This document shows, in pieces, positions 7,466 through 16,158 of a stretch of 64,000 nt of DNA; within the stretch, counting starts at the first letter, position 1; every line of letters begins with the position of its first letter. The stretch lies in contig NZ_JANFDG010000013.1 in the NCBI RefSeq assembly GCF_024609765.1, positions 62,001 through 126,000 on the forward strand. Reading direction: 5' to 3'. The notes below the pieces were generated by a model. The model worked only from the letters and a program-made list of their open reading frames with translations, was not told the DNA's origin and did no database searches. A program made the translations under genes and the position numbers. The DNA comes from Shinella pollutisoli. GTDB lineage: Bacteria; Pseudomonadota; Alphaproteobacteria; Rhizobiales; Rhizobiaceae.

Positions 7466-8434
7466 CTACTGCGCGAGATAGCGCTCGCGCGCCTCGTCGG
7501 ACATCTTGGCAAGCGCGGCCTCGTATTTCTCGACGTCCTGGGTCGCGAGACGGTCGAGATAGGCGAACTCGCCGCCGTCGTCGGCATCCGTGATGTCGGA
7601 CGTCGGCACGTTGGCCAGCGTCGGCGGGATCTCGCGCTTGGGCGCGGCCGGCTTCGGGTTCGGGTCCTTCGGCTTGGGCGCCGTGACATCGACGCCGAAG
7701 GCCTTGCGGACCTGGCCGGCGATCTGCTCGTGCGCGCGCTCCAGAAGGCGCGGGGACAGCGGGTCGCGCGACGACTGCTGGAGCTTGCGCAGGGTCTGGT
7801 CGAGCATGGTGTAGAGCGGCGATTCCGGATCGGCGTATTCCGGATGTGCTTCGAGAAAGCCCGGCACGGTTTCGGTCTTGTACCGACGGATTTCCAGATC
7901 GCGCTCGACATTCGCCGCGGTGCGCCGATCCTTGAGCTCGTCGAGCTCCTTCTCGATCGGCTTGAGCTTCTCGCGATACTCCTTCGCGGTCAGTTCCCCG
8001 TCATCGAATTGCTCGGCAAGCGCGTCACGCGCCTTGTCGAGCTCATCGATCTTCTGCCCGAGCTCGGGCGGCAGGATCCAGCTCGCCGCGCGCTCCTCCG
8101 GCTCCGCGACGGCCGCCGCGCCCGTATCCGCCGCCGCCGCCGCTGCCACTGCGTCCGCGGCTGCCGCTGCTGCCGCATCCGCACCGCCCGCGTCGGCGGA
8201 CTGCTCGTCGGCCTCGTCGCCGCCGTCCGGCTCGCCGCTGCCGGCGTCGCCGCTCTCGGTTGCGGCCGCGGCTGCGCCGTCGTCGCTCTCGCCGGCGCCA
8301 GCATCGCTGCCGCCGTCCTCGTCGTCGCCGGCGTCATCGTCCAGCCCTTCATCGACGATCGCGTCGTCGAGCAGTCCCTGCCGTTCCTCTTCGGTCAGCA
8401 GGTCCAGATCATCATCACTCGGTTTGGGAGGCAT
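7466..8434 (-). CDS. Putative phage scaffolding protein
   Basis: 322 residues from ATG 8434, chosen because AAAGGA lies six bases upstream; a TTG at 8455 also opens the frame. The N-terminal third is very acidic and Ala/Asp/Glu/Gly-rich (about 10-120), the middle (about 130-240) is charged helical coiled-coil-like sequence, and a basic Pro/Lys stretch lies near 255-270. Position immediately downstream of the portal, acidity and helical nature fit a P22-type scaffold, which directs coat assembly and is absent from the mature head. In relatives the coat gene follows at once; here a CsrA-like gene follows and no coat gene is seen. Confidence 0.7.
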   Translation of the reverse strand: MPPKPSDDDLDLLTEEERQGLLDDAIVDEGLDDDAGDDEDGGSDAGAGESDDGAAAAATESGDAGSGEPDGGDEADEQSADAGGADAAAAAAADAVAAAAAADTGAAAVAEPEERAASWILPPELGQKIDELDKARDALAEQFDDGELTAKEYREKLKPIEKELDELKDRRTAANVERDLEIRRYKTETVPGFLEAHPEYADPESPLYTMLDQTLRKLQQSSRDPLSPRLLERAHEQIAGQVRKAFGVDVTAPKPKDPNPKPAAPKREIPPTLANVPTSDITDADDGGEFAYLDRLATQDVEKYEAALAKMSDEARERYLAQ

Positions 8435-8447
8435 CGTGCGTCCTTTC

Positions 8448-10694
8448 TCAGCCAAGGCCGATTGCGGTTTCGTGGGTGGGTTGGTCGGGTGGCGCAGCCT
8501 GCGCCGCCGCCTGTTGCTGCGCGGCGGCCTGCGTGGCGAGGGTCTTCATGGTTTCCTCGCCCTCGGTGCGGGAGACAAATCCCGCCTCGTGCAGGATGTG
8601 GTCGGCGATGTCGGCGAGCGAGGGTACGGCTGCGGCCGTGCCGGCCGCTTCCAATGCCGATTTCTGCGCCCCGACGTTCGAAAGCGCCGTTCGGGCCTTG
8701 ATCTCGCCGGCCTGTGCCTGGTTCCTCGCCGCCTCCGCCTCCTTCTTGGCGATGGAGGCGAGCGCGTCGCGCAGGATGAGCTCCTGCTGTTGCTGGGCGG
8801 CCTGCGCCTTCGCGATATCCTCGGGGCTTTCGTCGGTCGCGTCCGGATCGCGCATGCCCGTCACCTGGCGGATGCGCTTGACGAGCTCGTCGCGCTGCGG
8901 GATGTCCATCGCCTCGACGATGAGGTCGAGCACGGCGACGGCGAGTTGCGGCGCCACGGGGGCGAGCTTGGCGAGCAGATCGAGCAGGCTGTCCACCTGC
9001 GCCTGCCGCACGCTGGCGCGCCAGTCGGCCTCGTCGATGACATAATCCGCCTTGGTCCGGACGATGTCGTTTTCGGGCAGCCCGTCGTTGACGGTGACGT
9101 ATTCCGGCTTCCCGCGCATATTCGTGATCCGGAACATCTTCTGCTCCGACATGAACTGCTCGATGTTGGCGAGGATCTTCTCGCCGCGGAGCTGCTGGGC
9201 GAAGCGGTGATTGTCGAAGAGCTTGGCGGTGGCGAGCGCGCCCTGCTCCTGGCGTGCCTGGATCGCGACGCCGGACACGGCGTTCGTGCTGCGGCCGAGG
9301 TTCTCGTCCGTCACGCCGCCGACCTGCTGCACCATGTTGATGTTGCGCGACATCAGCTCGAGTTGCCATTGGCTCAGGTCGCGGTCGGCGTTGAGCTCCA
9401 GGTGCGACCCTCGCGTCTTGACGATGACGCCATCGGGGCGCGCGACCTCATCGAGGAACTCCTCGACCGTCGTGCTGGCGGGGATGGTGTCCTCGTCGAT
9501 GACGACCTTGTTGGTCGACAGGATGTGCAACGCCTTGCTGGCCCGCTTGTTGATGTCGATCTGGATGTCGCGAACGTTGCGCACGAGCCCGTAGGGCATG
9601 CCGTCGCGGCCTCGGCGCTTGTTCCAGATGGGGGTGAAAGGAAACTGGTTGTGACGGTACGGCGAGGGAGAGAGCCAGAGCATACCGGCCGTCGTGAAGA
9701 GCGCGACATACATGCGCATGCCGGGCTTCTGGATGACTTCCCCGTCGCCCTGCTCGATCGCCTCCACATGGCCGCGCGAGAGCGGATCGAACAGCTCGCC
9801 GCCGAAGGTGCCGCCGGAAATCCGCTCGGCCGTCACGGGCATCCGCACCCACGCCTCGATGATGCGCACGCGCCGACGCTGATAGCCGGTGACGTTGTCG
9901 GACGTGTAGCTGCTGTGGAGGCCCTTGCCCTGGGCCTCCAGCTCGGGTCCGTCCATCGCCTCGTCGCCGTAGCCGTCGACCATGGCGAAGTTGTCCGCGT
10001 CGTCGACGCTGCGCTGAAGGAGCGAACGGCGCTTGGGGAAAAGGGCGCAGGCGACGTCCAGGTCGAGCCACTTGGACCGGAAAACATAGCGCGCGTCCGA
10101 CAGCGACGGCTCGACGGAGGAACTGTCCCAGAGGATGTTGCGCCACGATTCATAGCGCGAGAAAAGCGGCTCGCCTTCCTCGTCTCCCTGATAGCCGTCC
10201 TCCATCCAGCCGATGCCGACTTTTGCCGCATCTTCGAACGCGCGCGAGACCGCGAAGGTGGAATGGTTGACGTCGGACAGGTACTTGAGCAACTCGCTCT
10301 TGCGCTGGGCGGGCTGCCCGTCCTCCTTGCGGCGCGGCAGCACCTTGAAATCCGTGCGGGCGCGCTTCTCCGTGCCGAGAACCCAATCGATCGAAGTCGC
10401 CGTGACGTTGAAGACGAGGGGGACCTGGCCGCGGCCTTCGACCTGCGCGGCATCCGCTTCATCCCACTGGATATTGTCGTAGATATCCTCGTCCTTGGCC
10501 ATGTCGCGGCGGGATTCGGCCTGCCGATCCATCTCCCGCGTGTAGAGGCCGAGGAGATCGTGATGCAGGCGGACGTTCTTCGCGCTGTCGAGCGCATTTC
10601 CTGCCCGGCGCCGCGCCGGCGCCGGGCTGTCCGGCAGGGGGGACTTGTAGCGCTTCTTTCTGACGGATCCGTCGTCGGCGGCGAGGTCGAACAT
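8448..10694 (-). CDS. Portal protein, P22 family
   Basis: 748 residues. The portal is the dodecameric ring at one head vertex through which DNA enters and leaves. The sequence matches P22-type portals: an early helical segment with RRDMAKDEDIYDNIQWDEADA, then VFNVTATSIDWVLGTEKRARTDFKVLPR, a central wing/stem region, and a long Gln/Ala-rich helical C-terminus (about 620-748) typical of the barrel of this family. Length agrees with the P22 portal (about 725). It lies between the terminase block and the scaffold, in the canonical order. Its stop is 14 bases before the chosen scaffold start. Confidence 0.92.
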   Translation of the reverse strand: MFDLAADDGSVRKKRYKSPLPDSPAPARRRAGNALDSAKNVRLHHDLLGLYTREMDRQAESRRDMAKDEDIYDNIQWDEADAAQVEGRGQVPLVFNVTATSIDWVLGTEKRARTDFKVLPRRKEDGQPAQRKSELLKYLSDVNHSTFAVSRAFEDAAKVGIGWMEDGYQGDEEGEPLFSRYESWRNILWDSSSVEPSLSDARYVFRSKWLDLDVACALFPKRRSLLQRSVDDADNFAMVDGYGDEAMDGPELEAQGKGLHSSYTSDNVTGYQRRRVRIIEAWVRMPVTAERISGGTFGGELFDPLSRGHVEAIEQGDGEVIQKPGMRMYVALFTTAGMLWLSPSPYRHNQFPFTPIWNKRRGRDGMPYGLVRNVRDIQIDINKRASKALHILSTNKVVIDEDTIPASTTVEEFLDEVARPDGVIVKTRGSHLELNADRDLSQWQLELMSRNINMVQQVGGVTDENLGRSTNAVSGVAIQARQEQGALATAKLFDNHRFAQQLRGEKILANIEQFMSEQKMFRITNMRGKPEYVTVNDGLPENDIVRTKADYVIDEADWRASVRQAQVDSLLDLLAKLAPVAPQLAVAVLDLIVEAMDIPQRDELVKRIRQVTGMRDPDATDESPEDIAKAQAAQQQQELILRDALASIAKKEAEAARNQAQAGEIKARTALSNVGAQKSALEAAGTAAAVPSLADIADHILHEAGFVSRTEGEETMKTLATQAAAQQQAAAQAAPPDQPTHETAIGLG

Positions 10695-10695
10695 G

Positions 10696-11121
10696 CTATT
10701 CCTTCAGCTCGGTCTCTATGGTCCGGCCTGTTTTCGTGTCGACCATGGTGATTTCCGCCACGGTCTCGACGTCGTTGTTCTGATAGGGGGGGATCGACAG
10801 GAGGTCGCCGAGATGGTCTGCGATGAACATCGCGAGCCGGATGACGGTACGGGGGTTGTGCTCGTTGAGACCGAGGCAAGCCGCGAACTGATACGCGGTG
10901 CGAGCGGCTTCAGCGGGATCGCCGACTTCTTCCGACCAGATCCATGCACGGTCCATCGTGACCACGCACGGCGTCAGCCTGTCGTCATATTCCCTGTCCG
11001 CCGGAATAAGGACCATGCACGGACGGAAGCGGCCTTCCACCCGTAGCCAGGTGCCAATAGCGGTAACGCCGTCGCGGCGAAAAGTCCAGACGCGGCGCGA
11101 GAGGTCGAGATCGGGTGTCAT
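10696..11121 (-). CDS. Hypothetical phage protein, 141 aa
   Basis: Starts at ATG 11121 with AGGAG eight bases upstream; the frame is open further upstream but that extension is Arg-rich shadow sequence. The start overlaps the stop of the preceding Ntn-hydrolase-like gene (ATGA), so translation is coupled. The protein has a beta-rich N-terminal half (TFRRDGVTAIGTWLRVEGRF) and a helical second half; no motif is recognised. It lies directly before the portal gene, where P22-like phages often carry small packaging or assembly factors. Confidence 0.7.
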   Translation of the reverse strand: MTPDLDLSRRVWTFRRDGVTAIGTWLRVEGRFRPCMVLIPADREYDDRLTPCVVTMDRAWIWSEEVGDPAEAARTAYQFAACLGLNEHNPRTVIRLAMFIADHLGDLLSIPPYQNNDVETVAEITMVDTKTGRTIETELKE

Positions 11122-11579
11122 GCTTTTTCTCCTGGTCTGGGGCGGGATAGGCGATGGATGCTGCCGGTGGCGCTGCTGGAATGGACGATGGCGGCTTGGA
11201 CCGCGCCATAGGCGTCGGCGCCGGCATGGAGCGCGCCGAGTGCGACGGCGGCGGCGCCGCCGATCGCGAAATAGTCCGCGGTGTAGAGGGGCTCCTCGCC
11301 CCAGGCCGAGATGAGCGAGATGAGCCCTCCGGGCGAAACGACCATGACCACGAAGGAGGATTCCTGGCCCGGCAGCTTTTCCGCCATGGGCATCGGGCCG
11401 GGACGGCCGGTCTCCACCCATTCGATGAAGCGGGCACACTCCGGCGCGTGGCCGATGGTTCCGTAGAGCGTCCCGTCGGCGCCGATGGTGATCTTTCGGG
11501 AAAACGGATGCTTGGCGTCGCCGACCCAGCCGCCGGTGTCCGCCGCGATTACCCCGTTCCGATAGGCGATGATTGACAT
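11118..11579 (-). CDS. Phage-encoded Ntn-hydrolase (HslV/proteasome-like) protein
   Basis: 153 residues beginning MSIIAYRNGVIAADTGGW, the usual start of phage proteins related to HslV/proteasome beta subunits: a short leader, a beta strand, and an AAD(T/S) motif. Ala-Asp-Thr at about 12-14 occupies the equivalent of the segment near the nucleophilic Thr of HslV. Later GISAWGEEPLYTADYFAIGGAAAVALGALHAG-like elements (in pieces: DYFAIGG, then AAVALGALHAGADA) match the conserved GG...A.GA core. Such phage proteins are poorly characterised; a head-maturation protease role is possible. Lies between large terminase and portal, coupled to both neighbours. Confidence 0.6.
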   Translation of the reverse strand: MSIIAYRNGVIAADTGGWVGDAKHPFSRKITIGADGTLYGTIGHAPECARFIEWVETGRPGPMPMAEKLPGQESSFVVMVVSPGGLISLISAWGEEPLYTADYFAIGGAAAVALGALHAGADAYGAVQAAIVHSSSATGSIHRLSRPRPGEKA

Positions 11580-11597
11580 GTCTTCCTTTCCGGCGGC

Positions 11598-13151
11598 TCA
11601 GACCGCCATTCCAGAGCGGTTGCGTCGGCGCGGCACCGTGCTGCCCGTCGAAAGCGCGTGGCGGCGCACCATGTCGCTCGCCTGCGCCTTCTGGCGGATA
11701 GCGTCGGCGGCGTGCTGGTGGCCGTTCTTGGCGGGATACTCGGACCAGACGCCCATGCCCTGGTTCCAGGCCTTGCGGTAGTTCTCCAGATGGACGAGAC
11801 CCGGCGAGCACTTCTCCTCGTCGAAGCAATAGGTCGCGAAATCGGCGCGCAGCTCCTGAATTCCGATCGCCACGAGGTCGGCGGTGCGCGGGACGATGAC
11901 GATCTGGGAGAGCCCGAGGCCTTCGAGCATGTCGCGCGGCGTCTGCAGCGAGATCTGGCCGGGACGGCGCTGGTCGCCGTCGTGCGGCAGGTAGTGCCGG
12001 CCCCAGATATAGCCCTTGGCCTGCATCGCGCGGACGACGAAATCATAGGCCTCGTTGCTGCACTCGAAATAGTCGATGAAATGATCCATCGCGCCGACGG
12101 TCTGATGGAACCAGATGGCGATGTCGTCATCGACCCCGAGGTCCCAGAACGTGTTGACCGGAATCCCGGGCCGATAGGGGAAGCGGCCGATGCGGCTCTG
12201 CTGGCGCGCCGTCGTGAGCTGCTTGGCGAGATAGACGCCCTCGGTCGAGACCTTGAACGCCTCGTCGAGCGTCGTCGGATACTCCGACCACATCTTCTCT
12301 TCGTCGCCGCCGAAAGTGTTGTCCCGGGTCGAGACGTACCAGGCCCGCTTGCGGGCAGGGAGCGGGCGACCGATTTCCCGCTCCTTCTCGTCGAAATATT
12401 GGTGGTCCTTCGCCGTGATGATCACGCCCTCGGGGTCGAGCTCGTATTCATCGGCATCCCACCATGACGCGAAATGCAGCTTGTATTCCGCCTTCGTCAG
12501 CTTCTTGCCGGCCTCGGCATTCGCCTTCGCGGTCTGCACGATCTTGTAATACTCGCCGTCGCGGCCCTTGGCCGTCGATTCGATGACGGTGATGCCCGCT
12601 TCGGCCGCCGGCAGTGCGCCGGTGATGATCTCGTCGGCCTTCAGCGGTGACTGGAAGCAGATCACGCCGAATTCCGAGACGTGCAGCCAGGACAGCGTGG
12701 TGCCGCGCGCCGAGGTGGAAACCGTGATCGACGAGCCGTTGGAGAAGACCTTTTCGGTGACGTTGTCCTTCGTCAGCGGGATCAGGCGCCGCAGGAAATC
12801 GGGCAGCCGCTCGTAAGCGAACTCGATTTTTTCCCGCATGATCTTCGATGCGGTTACCTGGTCCTGGGCGATGATCGCCGCAGTGGTGTCCTGGTTGAAC
12901 AGGCACGCGTCGAGCATCATGAGCTGGACGACGGTGCTGAACCCGCGCTGCCGCGCTTTCGGCACCACGTTGCGGTACCAGAGCTCGGCGATGAATTTTT
13001 CCTGCACCTCGTTCGGCTTGAACAGGACGGTTTTGCCCTGCTTGTCCTTGATGTAGTAGAGGTTCCGGATGCGCCAGTGCGGGTCCTTCAGCCGTTCCGT
13101 CAACTCGGCCCGGGAGAGACCTGCGAGGTGCTGGTAGAGCTGCTCCGCCAT
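11598..13151 (-). CDS. Terminase large subunit
   Basis: 517 residues; ATPase-nuclease that pumps and cuts phage DNA at the portal. Seen: the P-loop region around KARQRGFSTVVQ, adenine/Walker B-type region before LSWLHVSEFG, and the RNase H-like nuclease domain opening FWDLGVDDDIAIWF near residue 330. The family is the one found with P22-type portals. ATG 13151 overlaps the small terminase stop (TGATG); a GTG at 13154 also opens the frame. Length is normal for the family. Confidence 0.92.
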   Translation of the reverse strand: MAEQLYQHLAGLSRAELTERLKDPHWRIRNLYYIKDKQGKTVLFKPNEVQEKFIAELWYRNVVPKARQRGFSTVVQLMMLDACLFNQDTTAAIIAQDQVTASKIMREKIEFAYERLPDFLRRLIPLTKDNVTEKVFSNGSSITVSTSARGTTLSWLHVSEFGVICFQSPLKADEIITGALPAAEAGITVIESTAKGRDGEYYKIVQTAKANAEAGKKLTKAEYKLHFASWWDADEYELDPEGVIITAKDHQYFDEKEREIGRPLPARKRAWYVSTRDNTFGGDEEKMWSEYPTTLDEAFKVSTEGVYLAKQLTTARQQSRIGRFPYRPGIPVNTFWDLGVDDDIAIWFHQTVGAMDHFIDYFECSNEAYDFVVRAMQAKGYIWGRHYLPHDGDQRRPGQISLQTPRDMLEGLGLSQIVIVPRTADLVAIGIQELRADFATYCFDEEKCSPGLVHLENYRKAWNQGMGVWSEYPAKNGHQHAADAIRQKAQASDMVRRHALSTGSTVPRRRNRSGMAV

Positions 13152-13900
13152 CACTTATCCACGGGCTTGAAGGTCCTGCCGCCGATCTCCTTGAGGAAAT
13201 CGGCGAGCGGATCGTCTTCATCGACGCCATGCTTCAGGTTCTTGGTGTCGCGCCAGTCGGCGGCCTTCCGGTTCTTGAGCCAGAAAATCGCAGCCGTGGT
13301 GTCGGGCGGCACGTGCTGCATCGTCTCGACGCGCTGCACCACGCCGCCGGCGGTGACGATCTTCTCGCTGTCGAACGTGTACCCGGTCGCCCGCTTGAAC
13401 AGGCTCTGCTCGACCAGACTGTCGGCCTCCTCCTTGCCGAGCCTGAGCGCCTCGGCGAACTCGGGATATTCGAGCTTCCAGCGGTGGATCGTGCGGACCG
13501 AGACGCCGAAGGCCTGCGCCACGTCGAGGTCGGTCGCGCCGAGCTTCGCCAGCCCCTTGGCGATCTCTACGTTGCGATCGTCCCACAGCGTCGGACGGCC
13601 GCCGGTGCGCGGGTCGCGTTCGAAGGCCCGGTCGAAGGCCGGATGCTCCTCGCGCCAGAAGGCGATGTCGTCGAGGTCGCAGCCCAGCGCCTCGGCGACC
13701 TGCTCGTCGCTGCCGCCGAGCGCCACGATCGTGCCGGCGGTGACGACGAAGCGTTCGTCCCACGGCGGCCCGTGGCGCACCGGCGGGGCGGTCTTGCCGA
13801 TCTTCCGCGCGCGGCGCGTGGCGGGCTGCGGCTTGGCCTTCGGCGCGGCCTTGGTCCTGGCCTTGCCGGATTTGCCGGCGGGTTTCGGGGCGCGTGCCAT
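13151..13900 (-). CDS. Terminase small subunit
   Basis: 249 residues. The N-terminus (1-45) is a Lys/Ala/Arg/Pro-rich tail. The middle holds two helix-turn-helix-like segments; the clearer one is ATDLDVAQAFGVSVRTIHRW near 140-160, as in small terminases that recognise the packaging site. The C-terminal part contains FKRATGYTFDSEKI and a module ending in IFWLKNRKAADWRD, typical of small terminases of this group. Position just before the large subunit, with an overlapping stop/start, supports the call. Confidence 0.85.
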   Translation of the reverse strand: MARAPKPAGKSGKARTKAAPKAKPQPATRRARKIGKTAPPVRHGPPWDERFVVTAGTIVALGGSDEQVAEALGCDLDDIAFWREEHPAFDRAFERDPRTGGRPTLWDDRNVEIAKGLAKLGATDLDVAQAFGVSVRTIHRWKLEYPEFAEALRLGKEEADSLVEQSLFKRATGYTFDSEKIVTAGGVVQRVETMQHVPPDTTAAIFWLKNRKAADWRDTKNLKHGVDEDDPLADFLKEIGGRTFKPVDK

Positions 13901-14583
13901 CAGTGCCTCCGTTTGCGGTCGGCGATGAGGGCGTGCAGCGCACCCCGGCCGTCCCGCCGGGTTCGCTCGAGCGCGGCGACGAGGTGGTTCCCGTCGGATT
14001 GGTCGTGGCCCCCGCCTCCGACGAAATAGGCGCCGGCGGGCGAAGCGCCGATGTTGCGCGACAGCGGCGGCGGTCGATAGGGAACGGCGTCCAGCGCATG
14101 GTGGGAAAAGCCGGTCTCACCATGACGAGACCTATCCGTATTCCTATCTTTATATGGCTCTGGCTCTGGTATTACAGAGCAATTGCTGAGCAAATGCTTC
14201 GCGGCGGCATTGATTTTCCGTGGTTTTTCGGAAATTTCCGTGCCGTTGCCTTTGCGTTTTCCGCCACTTTCCGCGCGTTTTTTGGAGATTTTCAGCGCGT
14301 TTTCGATCTCGACCTCGCAGCGATGGTTGCTGATCTGGCCCCGCGGAGTGAGGTAGATTTTGCGCAGCTCGATCAACTGCGCGACGAGCTTCTTGGCGCG
14401 GTTCACCGTCACGTCGAGATGGCCGGCGATCCAGCGCTCGTTGAAATCGATCGGCCCGCCATGGTCGTAGATCAGGTCGAGCAGCGTCGTGTAGGCGCCG
14501 CGCTGCTCCAGCGTCAGGCCGCGGTAGCCCTGGAGCGCGTCGCCCTGATACCGGCGGTGATAGGGCATGGTGCGTCGGCTCAT
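13900..14583 (-). CDS. DUF1376 (YdaU-like) phage replication-region protein
   Basis: 227 residues from ATG 14583, whose ATGA overlaps the stop of the upstream gene. The first 85 residues (PYHRRYQGDALQGYRGLTLE, then AYTTLLDLIYDHGGPI and WIAGHLDVTVNRAKKLVAQL) match the DUF1376 winged-helix-like domain found in phage replication-initiation-type proteins. The middle is Lys-rich and the tail is Gly/Arg-rich and probably disordered. DUF1376 genes usually lie near phage replication or packaging modules; DNA binding is likely, an exact role is not known. Confidence 0.75.
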   Translation of the reverse strand: MSRRTMPYHRRYQGDALQGYRGLTLEQRGAYTTLLDLIYDHGGPIDFNERWIAGHLDVTVNRAKKLVAQLIELRKIYLTPRGQISNHRCEVEIENALKISKKRAESGGKRKGNGTEISEKPRKINAAAKHLLSNCSVIPEPEPYKDRNTDRSRHGETGFSHHALDAVPYRPPPLSRNIGASPAGAYFVGGGGHDQSDGNHLVAALERTRRDGRGALHALIADRKRRH

Positions 14584-15341
14584 GGTGTCGTGCCTCCGGA
14601 AATCTGTGATGGCTGTGTCGGGCCGGTGGGCGGCGCGGCACCGGATTTGAGAGCGATCGGCGGGTCGGCCTCGGCGAAGGTCCGGGCGCGGAGCTGGCGG
14701 CAAACGGCCTGCGCGACCTCGCGGCCGCTCATGCCCAGCGCCATTTCCCGGATCATCGTGAATCGCGTCGAGCGCGCCGCGACGGGGACCCCGTGGCGAT
14801 GGCATTCGTGCTGCAGTTCTGTGGCCCAGAGCATCTGGAGCAGGTCGCAGCTCGCCGGCGGCAGCTTCGGAAAGATGTCGCGCCAGGGATCGAACAGCCA
14901 GCACTCGCCTTGGCGATAGGTGAACCGGCCAAGCCGCTCCGGCGTGGGAAGAGGGGCAGGCGGCGGGAAGCGCCAGACGTGATCCCGCATGCCGAACTTC
15001 CCGAGGAAGAGCGGATGGTTGAGATCGATCTCGGGCGGGACGTCGTCGCGGTAGCAGGGCTCCCGATATTCGGCGAAATGCTTCTCATGCGCCGCGACGA
15101 TGACGAGGTGGCAGCATTTCCGGAACGCGGTCCACTGCTCCTCGAGCCGCTTCAGCGTGTCCTTCTTCGACTTGATCTCGACGCCGACGATATGGTTCGT
15201 GGTCACAGCCGCAACGTCGATCCGGTTCGTGCCCTGTCCCGCCACGTTCAGCTCGTGGATGATCCTGGCGCCGGGCAGCAGCTCGCGCAGCCTGACGACG
15301 ACTTCGTTGCGGATGGCCTGTTCGTCGAGGGAGCGCGTCAT
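14580..15341 (-). CDS. PD-(D/E)XK nuclease-like (MmcB-like) protein
   Basis: 253 residues from ATG 15341 (GGAG nearby; ATGA overlap with the upstream gene). The N-terminal domain reads INELNVAGQ-like strand, then NRIDVAAVTTNHIVGVEIKSKKDTLKRL: an Asp after a strand followed by E-x-K, the core of PD-(D/E)XK nucleases (Asp near 44, E-I-K near 57-59). Residues 100-253 carry a family-specific extension with LFDPWRDIFPKLPP and a helical end. MmcB-like proteins act in DNA repair; in a phage a Holliday-junction or end-processing role is plausible but not shown. Confidence 0.65.
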   Translation of the reverse strand: MTRSLDEQAIRNEVVVRLRELLPGARIIHELNVAGQGTNRIDVAAVTTNHIVGVEIKSKKDTLKRLEEQWTAFRKCCHLVIVAAHEKHFAEYREPCYRDDVPPEIDLNHPLFLGKFGMRDHVWRFPPPAPLPTPERLGRFTYRQGECWLFDPWRDIFPKLPPASCDLLQMLWATELQHECHRHGVPVAARSTRFTMIREMALGMSGREVAQAVCRQLRARTFAEADPPIALKSGAAPPTGPTQPSQISGGTTP

Positions 15342-15595
15342 GGGCGTCTCTCCTCGCGAGGAGCCCAGACGAGCTGGGCATCGTCGAGCCATTGGCGCCA
15401 GACCCGCACGACGCTCGTCTTCGCGCCGTGCTCGTCGATCGCGTCGCCTTCGGCGGCGCGCCCATGCTTGAACGTCAGGTACCAACGCCAATGCGCGCAG
15501 ATGGGGCAGGGCGGCACGACATAGCCGATCTCGACGCGGCCGACAGAGGCGACACGGCGATCGGCGGCATAGAGGGGCGCGCTCCACCGGATCAT
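15338..15595 (-). CDS. Small hypothetical phage protein with CPIC motif
   Basis: 85 residues from ATG 15595, coupled to both neighbours by ATGA overlaps. It contains VPPCPICAHWRWYLTF near 33-48, with one CxxC pair, so a zinc or redox role is possible but only two cysteines are present. The rest is Trp-rich (RVWRQWLDDAQLVW). No family recognised. The frame is open further upstream, but that part is shadow of the MT-A70 gene. Confidence 0.65.
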   Translation of the reverse strand: MIRWSAPLYAADRRVASVGRVEIGYVVPPCPICAHWRWYLTFKHGRAAEGDAIDEHGAKTSVVRVWRQWLDDAQLVWAPREERRP

Positions 15596-16158
15596 GCAGC
15601 GGCTCCTGCGAATGTGTCGAGCTGATCGCCGAAGGAGTGCCAGCCCTCGCGGCGTTGACGGGCAAAGACGTCCGCCCGGCGCGCATAGGGCATCACCTGA
15701 TCGCAGAGCGAATAGAACTCGTCGGGCTTCCTGCTGTGTTCGCGGGCAATCCCGTCGAAAATGGTCTGGGGGATGAGAGACTGTTTCGGGTTCCCGAGAG
15801 TTGCGACCACGACGATCTCGCCGGTGGTGCGAACGCGGTAGCCCGTACCCATGCGGACCTTGCCGGATGGCGTCGTCTTCCGCCAGACAAGCACCGACTT
15901 GTATTCGAAGCCCCACGCGCGGACACAGTCGATGGCAAGCGGAAGCTGCGGCGCCGTAGCCCAGCAGTACAGAAGGCAATCCATGGATGCGAGCGAGCCG
16001 ACGGGAAGGGCTTTGACGTCGTCATCCGTCATCAGCTTGTACTTGGAGAGCGCGGACTTCTTCGCGCCCTCCTTGCTGTAGAGGTCAAACCCCCACGGCG
16101 GATCGATCACGATCAGTTCGTAATGGAGCGGGAGGAGCGGCTCGAAGAACCAGGTCAT
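15592..16158 (-). CDS. MT-A70 family DNA adenine methyltransferase
   Basis: 188 residues. The catalytic DPPW is at 19-22 after a hydrophobic strand (YELIVI), and further MT-A70 blocks are visible: CLLYCWATAPQLPLAI, SVLVWRKTTPSGKVRMGTGY, GEIVVVATLGNP, SRKPDEFYSLC. This beta-class fold transfers methyl from SAM to adenine N6; phage members modify DNA and often protect it from host restriction. Length is usual for phage MT-A70 proteins. Overlaps the D12 methylase gene by four bases. Confidence 0.9.
   Translation of the reverse strand: MTWFFEPLLPLHYELIVIDPPWGFDLYSKEGAKKSALSKYKLMTDDDVKALPVGSLASMDCLLYCWATAPQLPLAIDCVRAWGFEYKSVLVWRKTTPSGKVRMGTGYRVRTTGEIVVVATLGNPKQSLIPQTIFDGIAREHSRKPDEFYSLCDQVMPYARRADVFARQRREGWHSFGDQLDTFAGAAA

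Noticed and set aside
7878-10751. 957-codon plus-strand open frame opposite the portal and scaffold genes
   Set aside because: Arises from GC-rich third positions of the minus-strand genes; composition is Arg/Leu/Val/Asp-biased and no domain is seen, while the opposite strand encodes clear P22-type proteins.
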